Shown in pieces: positions 1 through 10,308 of a stretch of DNA of 64,000 nucleotides (the first letter of the stretch is position 1; each line of letters opens with the position of its first letter). The translations under genes were made by a program, and so were the position numbers. The DNA comes from Heracleum sosnowskyi (lineage: Eukaryota; Streptophyta; Magnoliopsida; Apiales; Apiaceae): NCBI GenBank assembly GCA_030848705.1, contig CM061242.1, forward strand, positions 62,507,064 through 62,571,063, in the 5' to 3' direction. The notes beneath the pieces were generated by a model. It had not been told where the DNA came from and searched no databases. It saw only the letters and a list, made by a program, of their open reading frames with translations.

Positions 1-26
1 GACCCGACAGAAAACGGGTTCCAACA
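1..26 (+). repeat. 3' tip of the first Gypsy-1 LTR
   Basis: These 26 bases equal the last 26 bases of the complete LTRs at 2842-3256 and 6072-6486, ending in CCAACA. The rest of this LTR lies upstream of the window. Confidence 0.9.
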
Positions 27-28
27 TT

Positions 29-45
29 TGGCGCCGTCTGTGGGA
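29..45 (+). promoter_or_regulatory. Gypsy-1 primer binding site, unit 1
   Basis: TGGCGCCGTCTGTGGGA begins three bases after the LTR terminus CCAACA, the normal place for a minus-strand primer site. The same words recur at 3259-3275 and 6489-6505. The TGGCGCC start is typical of plant gypsy elements; I have not assigned the tRNA. Confidence 0.85.
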
Positions 46-80
46 ACGTGTAAGCAGATTTGTGACATTAGCTGAGAACG

Positions 81-2132
81 ATGGCAATTGATAGTTCTGA
101 AGATAGGATCCTCGGTTTTGCTGAGACTCATCGCCAAGGTCCCTCTACGACTACGCCTCCTGTTAATAGAATTCTCAATTTTGATGATGAGTTGGAAGAG
201 GGACCAATTCCTACTCCCGAAGAGCAAAGGGCCATGATTCTTAAATGGCGCGAGGAAGCTGCCGCCAGAGGAGGAAAGCAGAGGGAAAAGGAAAGGCTGG
301 AAGCCGAAGCCCAAGCTAGGGCGAAGAAGAGGGAGGAAGATATCGCTAAGCTGGAAGCAATTAAAAGGCGAAGGGTTGAGCTGGACACCGAGGAAAAGGC
401 TCTCCAAGGTGCTGTGGAGACCGGAGAACAAATACTGGTACAGACCAGTCACAGGAGAGACAAGATGGTGCATAATGATGAAGATGGGTCTTCGGACTCT
501 GAATCACATCCCCGAAGGATCCGTTCAAAGGTGACCGTACGATCGGACACCGACGAGGAAGGAGATCCTCGCATGAAAGACAGGCTGAGCCGAATGGAGA
601 AGGCGATGTTCGGCGATCGCAGAGTTAGTCACGAGCCAGTAGTGTCGGAGGAAATTGAGCAGTATAGACCTCCCCCTGGAAGACAATTCCCGAAGATGAA
701 CGAATTCAATGGGAAAGGTGATCCTGAAGACCATTGCGAGAAGTACGAGTCCCTCATGACGGGAATGGGACACTGTGACGTCATGCTTTGTAAGATGTTC
801 AAGACGTATCTGAAGGGTGCAGCTACCATGTGGTACAGGTCAATGAAGCCAAGGTCGATATGCTCTTATGACCAGCTAAAAAGGAAATTCTTGAGGCACT
901 CTTCGCACTTGTGCCGAAGAGAGAAGGACACCGAAGCTTTGATCCACTGTAGACAAAGGCCGAACGAAGAGTTGGGAGATTATTTGGCTAGGTTTAAGAA
1001 AGAAGCTGGAATGGTGACAAATCTGGACAAAGTAAAGGCCGCTGGGTTCTTATCAGCAGGACTAGACCCCATCAAAGGTAAAAAACTCTGATCTTCTCTT
1101 TACGATATTCCCCCTAAATCCCTGAATGATATATACTTGAGAGGTGAGAGCATCCGAAGGAAGATGGAATCCATCGGGGGGTACAAAGAAGTTAGGAGAG
1201 AAGACAGGGGAAGAAAAGGGCATGACAGGTACGATTCAGGGCGAAGATTCGATGATAGGCGAGATGAGGCGAAGGGTCGCGATAAAGCTGCCGAACGAAG
1301 GAGAGATAGGGATGGCACAACATTTACCCCTCCGAATGCACCAATCTCGAAGATTCTCCATGAGATAAAAGGAAAACCTGGCTTCGTTCGCCCAGCACGA
1401 ATGAAGATGCCCGATTATAAGAAGAATGGCAACAAGTATTGCGATTATCATCAGGACAAGGGTCACAACACTGACGAGTGTTACCATTTAAAAAAACTGA
1501 TAGAAAAGATGATCAAAGAGGGAGAAATGAATAAATTCGTCAAAGATCTGAGGGATAAGCTGGCCCCAAAGGAAGACAAACGAAAAGAGCCCGAAGAGGT
1601 TGAAAGGTACAGGGGCGAAGTAAAGACTATATTCGGCGGAAGCACCTTAGGACGAGACAGTAAGACGGCAAAGAAAAGGTATGCAAAGCAGGTCTACAAC
1701 TTATACCAGTTTCAATACGCCAAGCAAGCGATGCCAATCATGTTCACCGAAGATGATTATGAAGATGTGATTTGGCCTCACGAAGATCCCTTGCTCATCA
1801 ACCCGGTGATCGGCCAGAACAAAATATGGAAAGCTTTAGTAGATGGTGGAAGTTCGGTGAACATTCTGTATCATCGGACGTATAGCAAAATGAACCTTGG
1901 AGGCGAACAGCTGGAGCCCTACCACGAAGCACCTCTTTACGGCTTCGGGAATCAGCCAGTCCCTATCGAAGGTACCATCACTCTATCTGTTATTTTGGGT
2001 AAAGCTCCATATACCGTGGAAAAGCAGGTTAAATTCTACGTGGTTCGGGTAGAAAGCCCTTACAATGCTATTCTCGGAAGGCCAGCCCTCACCTCTTCCC
2101 AGGCGGTGGCGTCGATACCTCATCTCAATTGA
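81..2132 (+). pseudogene. Gypsy-1 gag-protease, unit 1 (one in-frame stop)
   Basis: One reading frame of 684 codons is interrupted only by TGA at 1089-1091. The first 336 codons hold a charged, coiled-coil-like N-terminal arm followed by the retrotransposon Gag domain (about residues 206-310, with an MWYRSMKP core). After the stop the same frame encodes an Arg/Asp/Lys-rich stretch, a zinc knuckle of C-x2-H-x4-H-x4-C type near residue 453, and an aspartic protease with the DGGSS active-site motif near residue 585. The product would package element RNA and process the polyprotein. The ATG at 81 sits 55 bases after the LTR and the frame is open from there. The stop is present in all three units, so it predates the duplication. 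Gag-protease ends at TGA 2130-2132, overlapped by pol in the -1 frame. Confidence 0.88.
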
Positions 2133-2320
2133 AATTCCCGACTGAACATGGCATCGGGGAAATGAGAGGCGATCAAAAAACCACCCGAATCATCATGTTA
2201 GACGATCTAGACAAAGATCAGGATTTTGAGCTGACCGAAGGGGGTAAGAGAAAGAGGACTGAAGGCGAGTCTAGCGGAAGTCGCCAAACCATGAACATCG
2301 AATTAGAAAAGTTTAGATAA
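2129..2320 (+). pseudogene. Gypsy-1 pol N-terminal remnant, unit 1
   Basis: A 63-codon stretch beginning KFPTEHG, the conserved linker that follows the protease in Tat-type polyproteins. It lies in the -1 frame relative to gag-protease and ends at a stop at 2318-2320. Comparison with unit 3 shows that homology is lost after the codons for LEKF (near 2313): the reverse transcriptase and everything downstream has been deleted and replaced by non-coding DNA. The unit therefore cannot copy itself. Confidence 0.85.
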
Positions 2321-2841
2321 CACCATTAGAGTACATGTCTTTACCTTTAGCAAAAAAATTATATAGTCATTATAGCTAATCAAGATAGCCAACCATTTTA
2401 GCTATTGCCCTTGGAGATGCTCTTAGTTCAACAAATATAGCCAATTAAAAATGATTGTCTATATTGTTTTGCTAAGAGCTATATTTTTTTGCTAAGGGCT
2501 ATATGATTGGAGTGCTCAATTTTTTACATATTATCTAAAATATGACACATAGATACCATATAAATTATTTGGCTAAGAATTTTATACACCTGGAAATACT
2601 CTAAAGCGATTTCTTGAAGATGCTATTGGAGCCTTTTTCCCTCTGGTCGGAAATCATGGTACACATGTTTAGAAATGACGCCCTTGACCCATTCCGAAAC
2701 TAGAATTTAATTTAGTGAAAGGGTAAATAAATTAATTTACGTATCGAAACTAGATTTAAATAGATAAAGTGCAGACAAAAAAAAAGAAACAAAATCCTAT
2801 GTAATGTAATGAATAAAATTTGAAAAAATGGTAATGAGTGG
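2314..2841. other. Non-coding tail of unit 1, with a possible MITE-like segment
   Basis: About 530 AT-rich bases without a coding frame join the pol deletion point to the next LTR. The part from about 2320 to 2600 has weak terminal symmetry (TTAGAGTA near 2326 and TACTCTAAA near 2598 in inverted orientation) and internal repeats of the type TTTGCTAAG/TAGCTAT, suggesting a small miniature inverted-repeat element. The remaining 240 bases would be the element's 3' untranslated region. No clear polypurine tract precedes the LTR at 2842. Confidence 0.4.
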
Positions 2842-3256
2842 TGTTGGGAGCCCAATAGTGATTGGGCCGAATAGTGATTGGACCGAGTAATAAGTGGGCC
2901 GAACGGTCAAATCCCACTTCTTCGTTCAGGTCCGTTAAATCTGACCGTTGCCTGACCTAGTCACCCGACTATTCAGGCGGAAGAACAGGACAATGCAGGT
3001 AGACGGTTGCCCCCGAAGAATCCGGGCGAGCCGGTACCAAAGTGCGTATAAAGGCACATAACAGGTTTTCATATTCAGGTTAATACTCATTCTATACACA
3101 CAAATACTTGCACGTTCATTAAAACCTTACCGGAACCTCTAACTGATTCTCACACCGGAGGTGAATCGGGGGCCAAACCCCTCGCATTCTTCTCTTTTGA
3201 CAGGTCGACCCGAAGAGATCCTTGGAGTCCGACCCGACAGAAAACGGGTTCCAACA
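2842..3256 (+). repeat. Gypsy-1 LTR between units 1 and 2
   Basis: A 415-bp LTR bounded by the perfect inverted ends TGTTGG and CCAACA and followed immediately by the primer site of unit 2. TATAAA at 3047-3052 is the likely core promoter, so transcripts should start about 30 bases further on. It differs from the LTR at 6072-6486 at only two or so positions by eye, implying recent duplication or gene conversion. Confidence 0.93.
3047..3052 (+). promoter_or_regulatory. TATA box in Gypsy-1 LTR
   Basis: TATAAA in the context GCGTATAAAGGC lies about 205 bases before the LTR 3' end. The same box is at 6277-6282 in the next LTR. Confidence 0.7.
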
Positions 3257-3258
3257 TT

Positions 3259-3275
3259 TGGCGCCGTCTGTGGGA
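3259..3275 (+). promoter_or_regulatory. Gypsy-1 primer binding site, unit 2
   Basis: Same 17 bases as at 29-45, three bases after the LTR end at 3256. Confidence 0.85.
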
Positions 3276-3310
3276 ACGTGTAAGCATATTTGTGACATTA
3301 GCTGAGAACG

Positions 3311-5362
3311 ATGGCAATTGATAGTTCTGAAGATAGGATCCTCGGTTTTGCTGAGACTCATCGCCAAGGTCCCTCTACGACTACGCCTCCTGTTAATAGA
3401 ATTCTCAATTTTGATGATGAGTTGGAAGAGGGACCAATTCCTACTCCCGAAGAGCAAAGGGCCATGATTCTTAAATGGCGCGAGGAAGCTGCCGCCAGAG
3501 GAGGAAAGCAGAGGGAAAAGGAAAGGCTGGAAGCCGAAGCCCAAGCTAGGGCGAAGAAGAGGGAGGAAGATCTCGCTAAGCTGGAAGCAATTAAAAGGCG
3601 AAGGGTTGAGCTGGACACCGAGGAAAAGGCTCTCCAAGGTGCTGTGGAGACCGGAGAACAAATACTGGTACAGACCAGTCACAGGAGAGACAAGATGGTG
3701 CATAATGATGAAGATGGGTCTTCGGACTCTGAATCACATCCCCGAAGGATCCGTTCAAAGGTGACCGTACGATCGGACACCGACGAGGAAGGAGATCCTC
3801 GCATGAAAGACAGGCTGAGCCGAATGGAGAAGGCGATGTTCGGCGATCGCAGAGTTAGTCACGAGCCAGTAGTGTCGGAGGAAATTGAGTAGTATAGACC
3901 TCCCCCTGGAAGACAATTCCCGAAGATGAACGAATTCAATGGGAAAGGTGATCCTGAAGACCATTGCGAGAAGTACGAGTCCCTCATGACGGGAATGGGA
4001 CACTGTGACGTCATGCTTTGTAAGATGTTCAAGACGTATCTGAAGGGTGCAGCTACCATGTGGTACAGGTCAATGAAGCCAAGGTCGATATGCTCTTATG
4101 ACCAGCTAAAAAGGAAATTCTTGAGGCACTCTTCGCACTTGTGCCGAAGAGAGAAGGACACCGAAGCTTTGATCCACTGTAGACAAAGGCCGAACGAAGA
4201 GTTGGGAGATTATTTGGCTAGGTTTAAGAAAGAAGCTGGAATGGTGACAAATCTGGACAAAGTAAAGGCCGCTGGGTTCTTATCAGCAGGACTAGACCCC
4301 ATCAAAGGTAAAAAACTCTGATCTTCTCTTTACGATATTCCCCCTAAATCCCTGAATGATATATACTTGAGAGGTGAGAGCATCCGAAGGAAGATGGAAT
4401 CCATCGGGGGGTACAAAGAAGTTAGGAGAGAAGACAGGGGAAGAAAAGGGCATGACAGGTACGATTCAGGGCGAAGATTCGATGATAGGCGAGATGAGGC
4501 GAAGAGTCGCGATAAAGCTGCCGAACGAAGGAGATATAGGGATGGCACAACATTTACCCCTCCGAATGCACCAATCTCGAAGATTCTCCATGAGATAAAA
4601 GGAAAACCTGGCTTCGTTCGCCCAGCACGAATGAAGATGCCCGATTATAAGAAGAATGGCAACAAGTATTGCGATTATCATCAGGACAAGGGTCACAACA
4701 CTGACGAGTGTTACCATTTAAAAAAACTGATAGAAAAGATGATCAAAGAGGGAGAAATGAATAAATTCGTCAAAGATCTGAGGGATAAGCTGGCCCCAAA
4801 GGAAGACAAACGAAAAGAGCCCGAAGAGGTTGAAAGGTACAGGGGCGAAGTAAAGACTATATTCGGCGGAAGCACCTTAGGACGAGACAGTAAGACGGCA
4901 AAGAAAAGGTATGCAAAGCAGGTCTACAACTTATACCAGTTTCAATACGCCAAGCAAGCGATGCCAATCATGTTCACCGAAGATGATTATGAAGATGTGA
5001 TTTGGCCTCACGAAGATCCCTTGCTCATCAACCCGGTGATCGGCCAGAACAAAATATGGAAAGCTTTAGTAGATGGTGGAAGTTCGGTGAACATTCTGTA
5101 TCATCGGACGTATAGCAAAATGAACCTTGGAGGCGAACAGCTGGAGCCCTACCACGAAGCACCTCTCTACGGCTTCGGGAATCAGCCAGTCCCTATCGAA
5201 GGTACCATCACTCTATCTGTTATTTTGGGTAAAGCTCCATATACCGTGGAAAAGCAGGTTAAATTCTACGTGGTTCGGGTAGAAAGCCCTTACAATGCTA
5301 TTCTCGGAAGGCCAGCCCTCACCTCTTCCCAGGCGGTGGCGTCGATACCTCATCTCAATTGA
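3311..5362 (+). pseudogene. Gypsy-1 gag-protease, unit 2 (two in-frame stops)
   Basis: Near-identical to unit 1 at an offset of 3230 bases, with the same domain order: N-terminal arm, Gag domain, zinc knuckle, DGGSS protease. In addition to the shared TGA (4319-4321) it has a private TAG at 3890-3892, where units 1 and 3 read CAG, which separates the N-terminal arm from the Gag domain. This unit-specific lesion arose after duplication. Confidence 0.88.
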
Positions 5363-5550
5363 AATTCCCGACTGAACATGGCATCGGGGAAATGAGAGGC
5401 GATCAAAAAACCACCCGAATCATCATGTTAGACGATCTAGACAAAGATCAGGATTTTGAGCTGACCGAAGGGGGTAAGAGAAAGAGGACTGAAGGCGAGT
5501 CTAGCGGAAGTCGCCAAACCATGAACATCGAATTAGAAAAGTTTAGATAA
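5359..5550 (+). pseudogene. Gypsy-1 pol N-terminal remnant, unit 2
   Basis: Copy of 2129-2320 with the same -1 frame relation and the same deletion point after LEKF. Identical breakpoints in two units mean that one deleted element was duplicated, not that two deletions occurred. Confidence 0.85.
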
Positions 5551-6071
5551 CACCATTAGAGTACATGTCTTTACCTTTAGCAAAAAAATTATATAGTCAT
5601 TATAGCTAATCAAGATAGCCAACCATTTTAGCTATTGCCCTTGGAGATGCTCTTAGTTCAACAAATATAGCCAATTAAAAATGATTGTCTATATTGTTTT
5701 GCTAAGAGCTATATTTTTTTGCTAAGGGCTATATGATTGGAGTGCTCAATTTTTTACATATTATCTAAAATATGACACATAGATACCATATAAATTATTT
5801 GGCTAAGAATTTTATACACTTGGAAATACTCTAAAGCGATTTCTTGAAGATGCTATTGGAGCCTTTTTCCCTCTGGTCGGAAATCATGGTACACATGTTT
5901 AGAAATGACGCCCTTGACCCATTCCGAAACTAGAATTTAATTTAGTGAAAGGGTAAATAAATTAATTTACGTATCGAAACTAGATTTAAATAGATAAAGT
6001 GCAGACAAAAAAAAAGAAACAAAATCCTATGTAATGTAATGAATAAAATTTGAAAAAATGGTAATGAGTGG
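5544..6071. other. Non-coding tail of unit 2
   Basis: Duplicate of 2314-2841, including the MITE-like segment. No coding frame. Confidence 0.4.
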
Positions 6072-6486
6072 TGTTGGGAGCCCAATAGTGATTGGGCCGA
6101 ATAGTGATTGCACCGAGTAATAAGTGGGCCGAACGGTCAAAGCCCACTTCTTCGTTCAGGTCCGTTAAATCTGACCGTTGCCTGACCTAGTCACCCGACT
6201 ATTCAGGCGGAAGAACAGGACAATGCAGGTAGACGGTTGCCCCCGAAGAATCCGGGCGAGCCGGTACCAAAGTGCGTATAAAGGCACATAACAGGTTTTC
6301 ATATTCAGGTTAATACTCATTCTATACACACAAATACTTGCACGTTCATTAAAACCTTACCGGAACCTCTAACTGATTCTCACACCGGAGGTGAATCGGG
6401 GGCCAAACCCCTCGCATTCTTCTCTTTTGACAGGTCGACCCGAAGAGATCCTTGGAGTCCGACCCGACAGAAAACGGGTTCCAACA
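6072..6486 (+). repeat. Gypsy-1 LTR between units 2 and 3
   Basis: A 415-bp LTR, TGTTGG to CCAACA, with TATAAA at 6277-6282, followed by the primer site of unit 3 at 6489-6505. Confidence 0.93.
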
Positions 6487-6488
6487 TT

Positions 6489-6505
6489 TGGCGCCGTCTG
6501 TGGGA
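6489..6505 (+). promoter_or_regulatory. Gypsy-1 primer binding site, unit 3
   Basis: Same 17 bases as at 29-45, three bases after the LTR end. Confidence 0.85.
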
Positions 6506-6540
6506 ACGTGTAAGCAGATTTGTGACATTAGCTGAGAACG

Positions 6541-8592
6541 ATGGCAATTGATAGTTCTGAAGATAGGATCCTCGGTTTTGCTGAGACTCATCGCCAAGGT
6601 CCCTCTACGACTACGCCTCCTGTTAATAGAATTCTCAATTTTGATGATGAGTTGGAAGAGGGACCAATTCCTACTCCCGAAGAGCAAATGGCCATGATTC
6701 TTAAATGGCGCGAGGAAGCTGCCGCCAGAGGAGGAAAGCAGAGGGAAAAGGAAAGGCTGGAAGCCGAAGCCCAAGCTAGGGCGAAGAAGAGGGAGGAAGA
6801 TCTCGCTAAGCTGGAAGCAATTAAAAGGCGAAGGGTTGAGCTGGACACCGAGGAAAAGGCTCTCCAAGGTGCTGTGGAGACCGGAGAACAAATACTGGTA
6901 CAGACCAGTCACAGGAGAGACAAGATGGTGCATAATGATGAAGATGGGTCTTCGGACTCTGAATCACATCCCCGAAGGATCCGTTCAAAGGTGACCGTAC
7001 GATCGGACACCGACGAGGAAGGAGATCCTCGCATGAAAGACAGGCTGAGCCGAATGGAGAAGGCGATGTTCGGCGATCGCAGAGTTAGTCACGAGCCAGT
7101 AGTGTCGGAGGAAATTGAGCAGTATAGACCTCCCCCTGGAAGACAATTCCCGAAGATGAACGAATTCAATGGGAAAGGTGATCCTGAAGACCATTGCGAG
7201 AAGTACGAGTCCCTCATGACGGGAATGGGACACTGTGACGTCATGCTTTGTAAGATGTTCAAGACGTATCTGAAGGGTGCAGCTACCATGTGGTACAGGT
7301 CAATGAAGCCAAGGTCGATATGCTCTTATGACCAGCTAAAAAGGAAATTCTTGAGGCACTCTTCGCACTTGTGCCGAAGAGAGAAGGACACCGAAGCTTT
7401 GATCCACTGTAGACAAAGGCCGAATGAAGAGTTGGGAGATTATTTGGCTAGGTTTAAGAAAGAAGCTGGAATGGTGACAAATCTGGACAAAGTAAAGGCC
7501 GCTGGGTTCTTATCAGCAGGACTAGACCCCATCAAAGGTAAAAAACTCTGATCTTCTCTTTACGATATTCCCCCTAAATCCCTGAATGATATATACTTGA
7601 GAGGTGAGAGCATCCGAAGGAAGATGGAATCCATCGGGGGGTACAAAGAAGTTAGGAGAGAAGACAGGGGAAGAAAAGGGCATGACAGGTACGATTCAGG
7701 GCGAAGATTCGATGATAGGCGAGATGAGGCGAAGGGTCGCGATAAAGCTGCCGAACGAAGGAGAGATAGGGATGGCACAACATTTACCCCTCCGAATGCA
7801 CCAATCTCGAAGATTCTCCATGAGATAAAAGGAAAACCTGGCTTCGTTCGCCCAGCACGAATGAAGATGCCCGATTATAAGAAGAATGGCAACAAGTATT
7901 GCGATTATCATCAGGACAAGGGTCACAACACTGACGAGTGTTACCATTAAAAAAAACTGATAGAAAAGATGATCAAAGAGGGAGAAATGAATAAATTCGT
8001 CAAAGATCTGAGGGATAAGCTGGCCCCAAAGGAAGACAAACGAAAAGAGCCCGAAGAGGTTGAAAGGTACAGGGGCGAAGTAAAGACTATATTCGACGGA
8101 AGCACCTTAGGACGAGACAGTAAGACGGCAAAGAAAAGGTATGCAAAGCAGGTCTACAACTTATACCATTTTCAATACGCCAAGCAAGCGATGCCAATCA
8201 TGTTCACCGAAGATGATTATGAAGATGTGATTTGGCCTCACGAAGATCCCTTGCTCATCAACCCGGTGATCGGCCAGAACAAAATATGGAAAGCTTTAGT
8301 AGATGGTGGAAGTTCGGTGAACATTCTGTATCATCGGACGTATAGCAAAATGAACCTTGGAGGCGAACAGCTGGAGCCCTACCACGAAGCACCTCTTTAC
8401 GGCTTCGGGAATCAGCCAGTCCCTATCGAAGGTACCATCACTCTATCTGTTATTTTGGGTAAAGCTCCATATACCGTGGAAAAGCAGGTTAAATTCTACG
8501 TGGTTCGGGTAGAAAGCCCTTACAATGCTATTCTCGGAAGTCCAGCCCTCACCTCTTCCCAGGCGGTGGCGTCGATACCTCATCTCAATTGA
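6541..8592 (+). pseudogene. Gypsy-1 gag-protease, unit 3 (two in-frame stops)
   Basis: Third copy of the frame. It carries the shared TGA (7549-7551) and a private TAA at 7948-7950, a T-to-A change in the run after the zinc-knuckle codons. The Gag domain is open from 6541; the protease lies in the open part 7969-8592. Private substitutions include an Arg-to-Met change early in the N-terminal arm. Unlike units 1 and 2 this one continues into a real pol. Confidence 0.88.
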
Positions 8593-9619
8593 AATTCCCG
8601 ACTGAACATGGCATCGGGGAAATGAGAGGCGATCAAAAAACCACTCGAATCATCATGTTAGACGATCTAGACAAAGATCAGGATTTTGAGCTGACCGAAG
8701 GGGGTAAGAGAAAGAGGACTGAAGGCGAGTCTAGCGGAAGTCGCCAAACCATGAACATCGAATTAGAAAAGTTTGGGGCAGATCTATCTAGCCCAATTGC
8801 CGAACCAGCAGCAGAAAGCGAAGAGGTGGAGCTATATGCAGGTTGTTCGGGGAAGATGGTTCGAATCGGGAAAAATATGGAGCCCGACCTGAAGAAGAAA
8901 GTGATTGAAGTGGTCAGACAATACCACGAAGTCTTCGCCTGGGGGCCCGAGGACATGCCGGGTTTGGATCCAAAGACGGCGAAGCACTGTCTTAATGTTA
9001 AGCCCGAGGCGAAGCCAGTAAAGCAAAGGAAGAGAACATTCGCCATGGAAAGACAGAAAATCATCGAAGCCGAAGTGGAAAAACTATTAGAAGCAAAATT
9101 CATTGAGGAAATCGAGTACCCAGACTGGCTAGCCAACGTGGTAGTGGTGAAGAAAGCAAACAACAAATGGCGAATGTGTGTCGACTATACCGATCTAAAC
9201 AAAGCCTGTCCGAAGGACCACTATCCGCTACCCAACATTGACCAGCTGACAGACGCCACTGCAGGATACCAGGTACTTAGCTTTTTAGATGCTTTTTCAG
9301 GATACCATCAGATAGCAATGAATGCCAAGGATATTCCGAAGACAGCGTTCATCACTCCGAAAGGAACATACGCCTACATCAAAATGCCTTTCGGCCTGAA
9401 AAATGCAGGGGCCACATTCCAAAGAGTGGTCAACCGGATCTTCCACAAACAAATCGGAAGAAATATGGAATGCTATGTAGATGACATGATCGTCAAATCT
9501 CAGTTCGAAGATCACATGAAGGACCTCCAAGAGTGCTTCGAAACACTAAGGAAGCACATCATGAAGATTAATCCGAACAAGTGTACATTCGGAGTTTCCA
9601 GTGGAAAGTTCTTGGGGTA
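8589..9619 (+). pseudogene. Gypsy-1 pol: reverse transcriptase, truncated by a CACTA end
   Basis: An open frame in the -1 phase relative to gag-protease. It begins KFPTEHG, crosses a linker, and covers most of a Ty3-type reverse transcriptase: WRMCVDYTDLN, the LDAFSGYHQI motif holding the first catalytic Asp, KMPFGLKNAGATFQ, and YVDD at residues 296-299 (9474-9485). It stops being pol at KFLGY, where CACTACAAGAAAA begins at 9620; the open frame runs on briefly in transposon sequence to 9686. RNase H and integrase are absent. The RT resembles that of Gypsy-2 (21251 onward) but is clearly a different family at nucleotide level. Confidence 0.9.
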
Positions 9620-10150
9620 CACTACAAGAAAAACGAAATCAGACAACACTGATCAGACAACGCTTGAAGAAAAAAGCGTTGGCTAAAATTTTCATACAAC
9701 GGTTTTATTTCACCCTAAAAACGAGTATTGTCTGATCAACATCACTACAACGGGTCAAAAACTGTTGTGTAGTAAATTGAATCAGACAAGTCTTTTCTCA
9801 AAGCGGTGTTGTGTAAATAATAAGATTTGAGCTTTACAATAACGGTTTTAGAACCATTGTCTAGTTAATCAAATCAGACAAGTCTTTTTCAAAGCGGTGT
9901 TGTGCAAATTAAAAGATTTGTACAACGGTTTTCAAATGTATTGTCTAAAGATGTTTGAGACAATGTTGCGATTAACCGTTGTTAAAATCACACAAGTGTT
10001 TTTTCTTTGTTTCATGTAATAGCGTTTCAGACAAGGTTGTTCTGTAGTGTTGTCTAAATGTCACCAATCATACAACTGTTTTTCTTATGTTGTATGTTTA
10101 TCTTTTAGACATGACTTTTGTTACTAAACCCGTTGTCTGACACACTGTAT
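9620..10150. repeat. CACTA-1 terminal and subterminal repeat block
   Basis: After the terminal CACTACAAGAAAAACG come many short repeats in both orientations with cores ACAACGGTTTT, GTTGTCTGA and CAGACAA. Clusters like this are the binding sites of CACTA accessory proteins in studied elements. No coding frame lies here. Confidence 0.75.
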
Positions 10151-10308
10151 TGGAAAAAAAAATTAACAGAAAGAAAGAAAACCTGCCAAAACAGTGGCAT
10201 ATCTATAACTAGAAAACCAAACATCAAACCAACCATGAACAAAACTGAACCAAAGTTATAATGTGTTACATGACCTTATACAATTCAAAGTACACAAATG
10301 GAAATGCA

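Larger units (their letters stand above)
1..9619 (+). mobile_element. Gypsy-1: tandem array of Tat-type Ty3/gypsy retrotransposons
   Basis: Three internal regions begin at 27, 3257 and 6487 and are separated by complete LTRs at 2842-3256 and 6072-6486, giving an exact 3230-bp period (415-bp LTR plus 2815-bp internal). By eye the units differ at about a dozen positions. The chain LTR-internal-LTR-internal-LTR-internal, each junction with one LTR and no target duplication, is what unequal recombination between LTRs produces. Units 1 and 2 share an identical pol deletion; unit 3 retains pol into reverse transcriptase before a CACTA end interrupts it at 9620. The C-x2-H-x4-H-x4-C Gag knuckle, DGGSS protease and RT style point to the Tat lineage. 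The array starts before the window. Confidence 0.93.

Noticed and set aside
3119..3703. 194-codon minus-strand frame across the LTR and gag start of Gypsy-1 (repeated at 6349-6933)
   Set aside because: It is antisense to the gag frame and the LTR, has no domain, and its existence follows from the codon bias of gag.
8678..9166. 162-codon minus-strand frame over Gypsy-1 pol
   Set aside because: Shadow of the pol frame; Ser/Phe-rich as expected from antisense reading.
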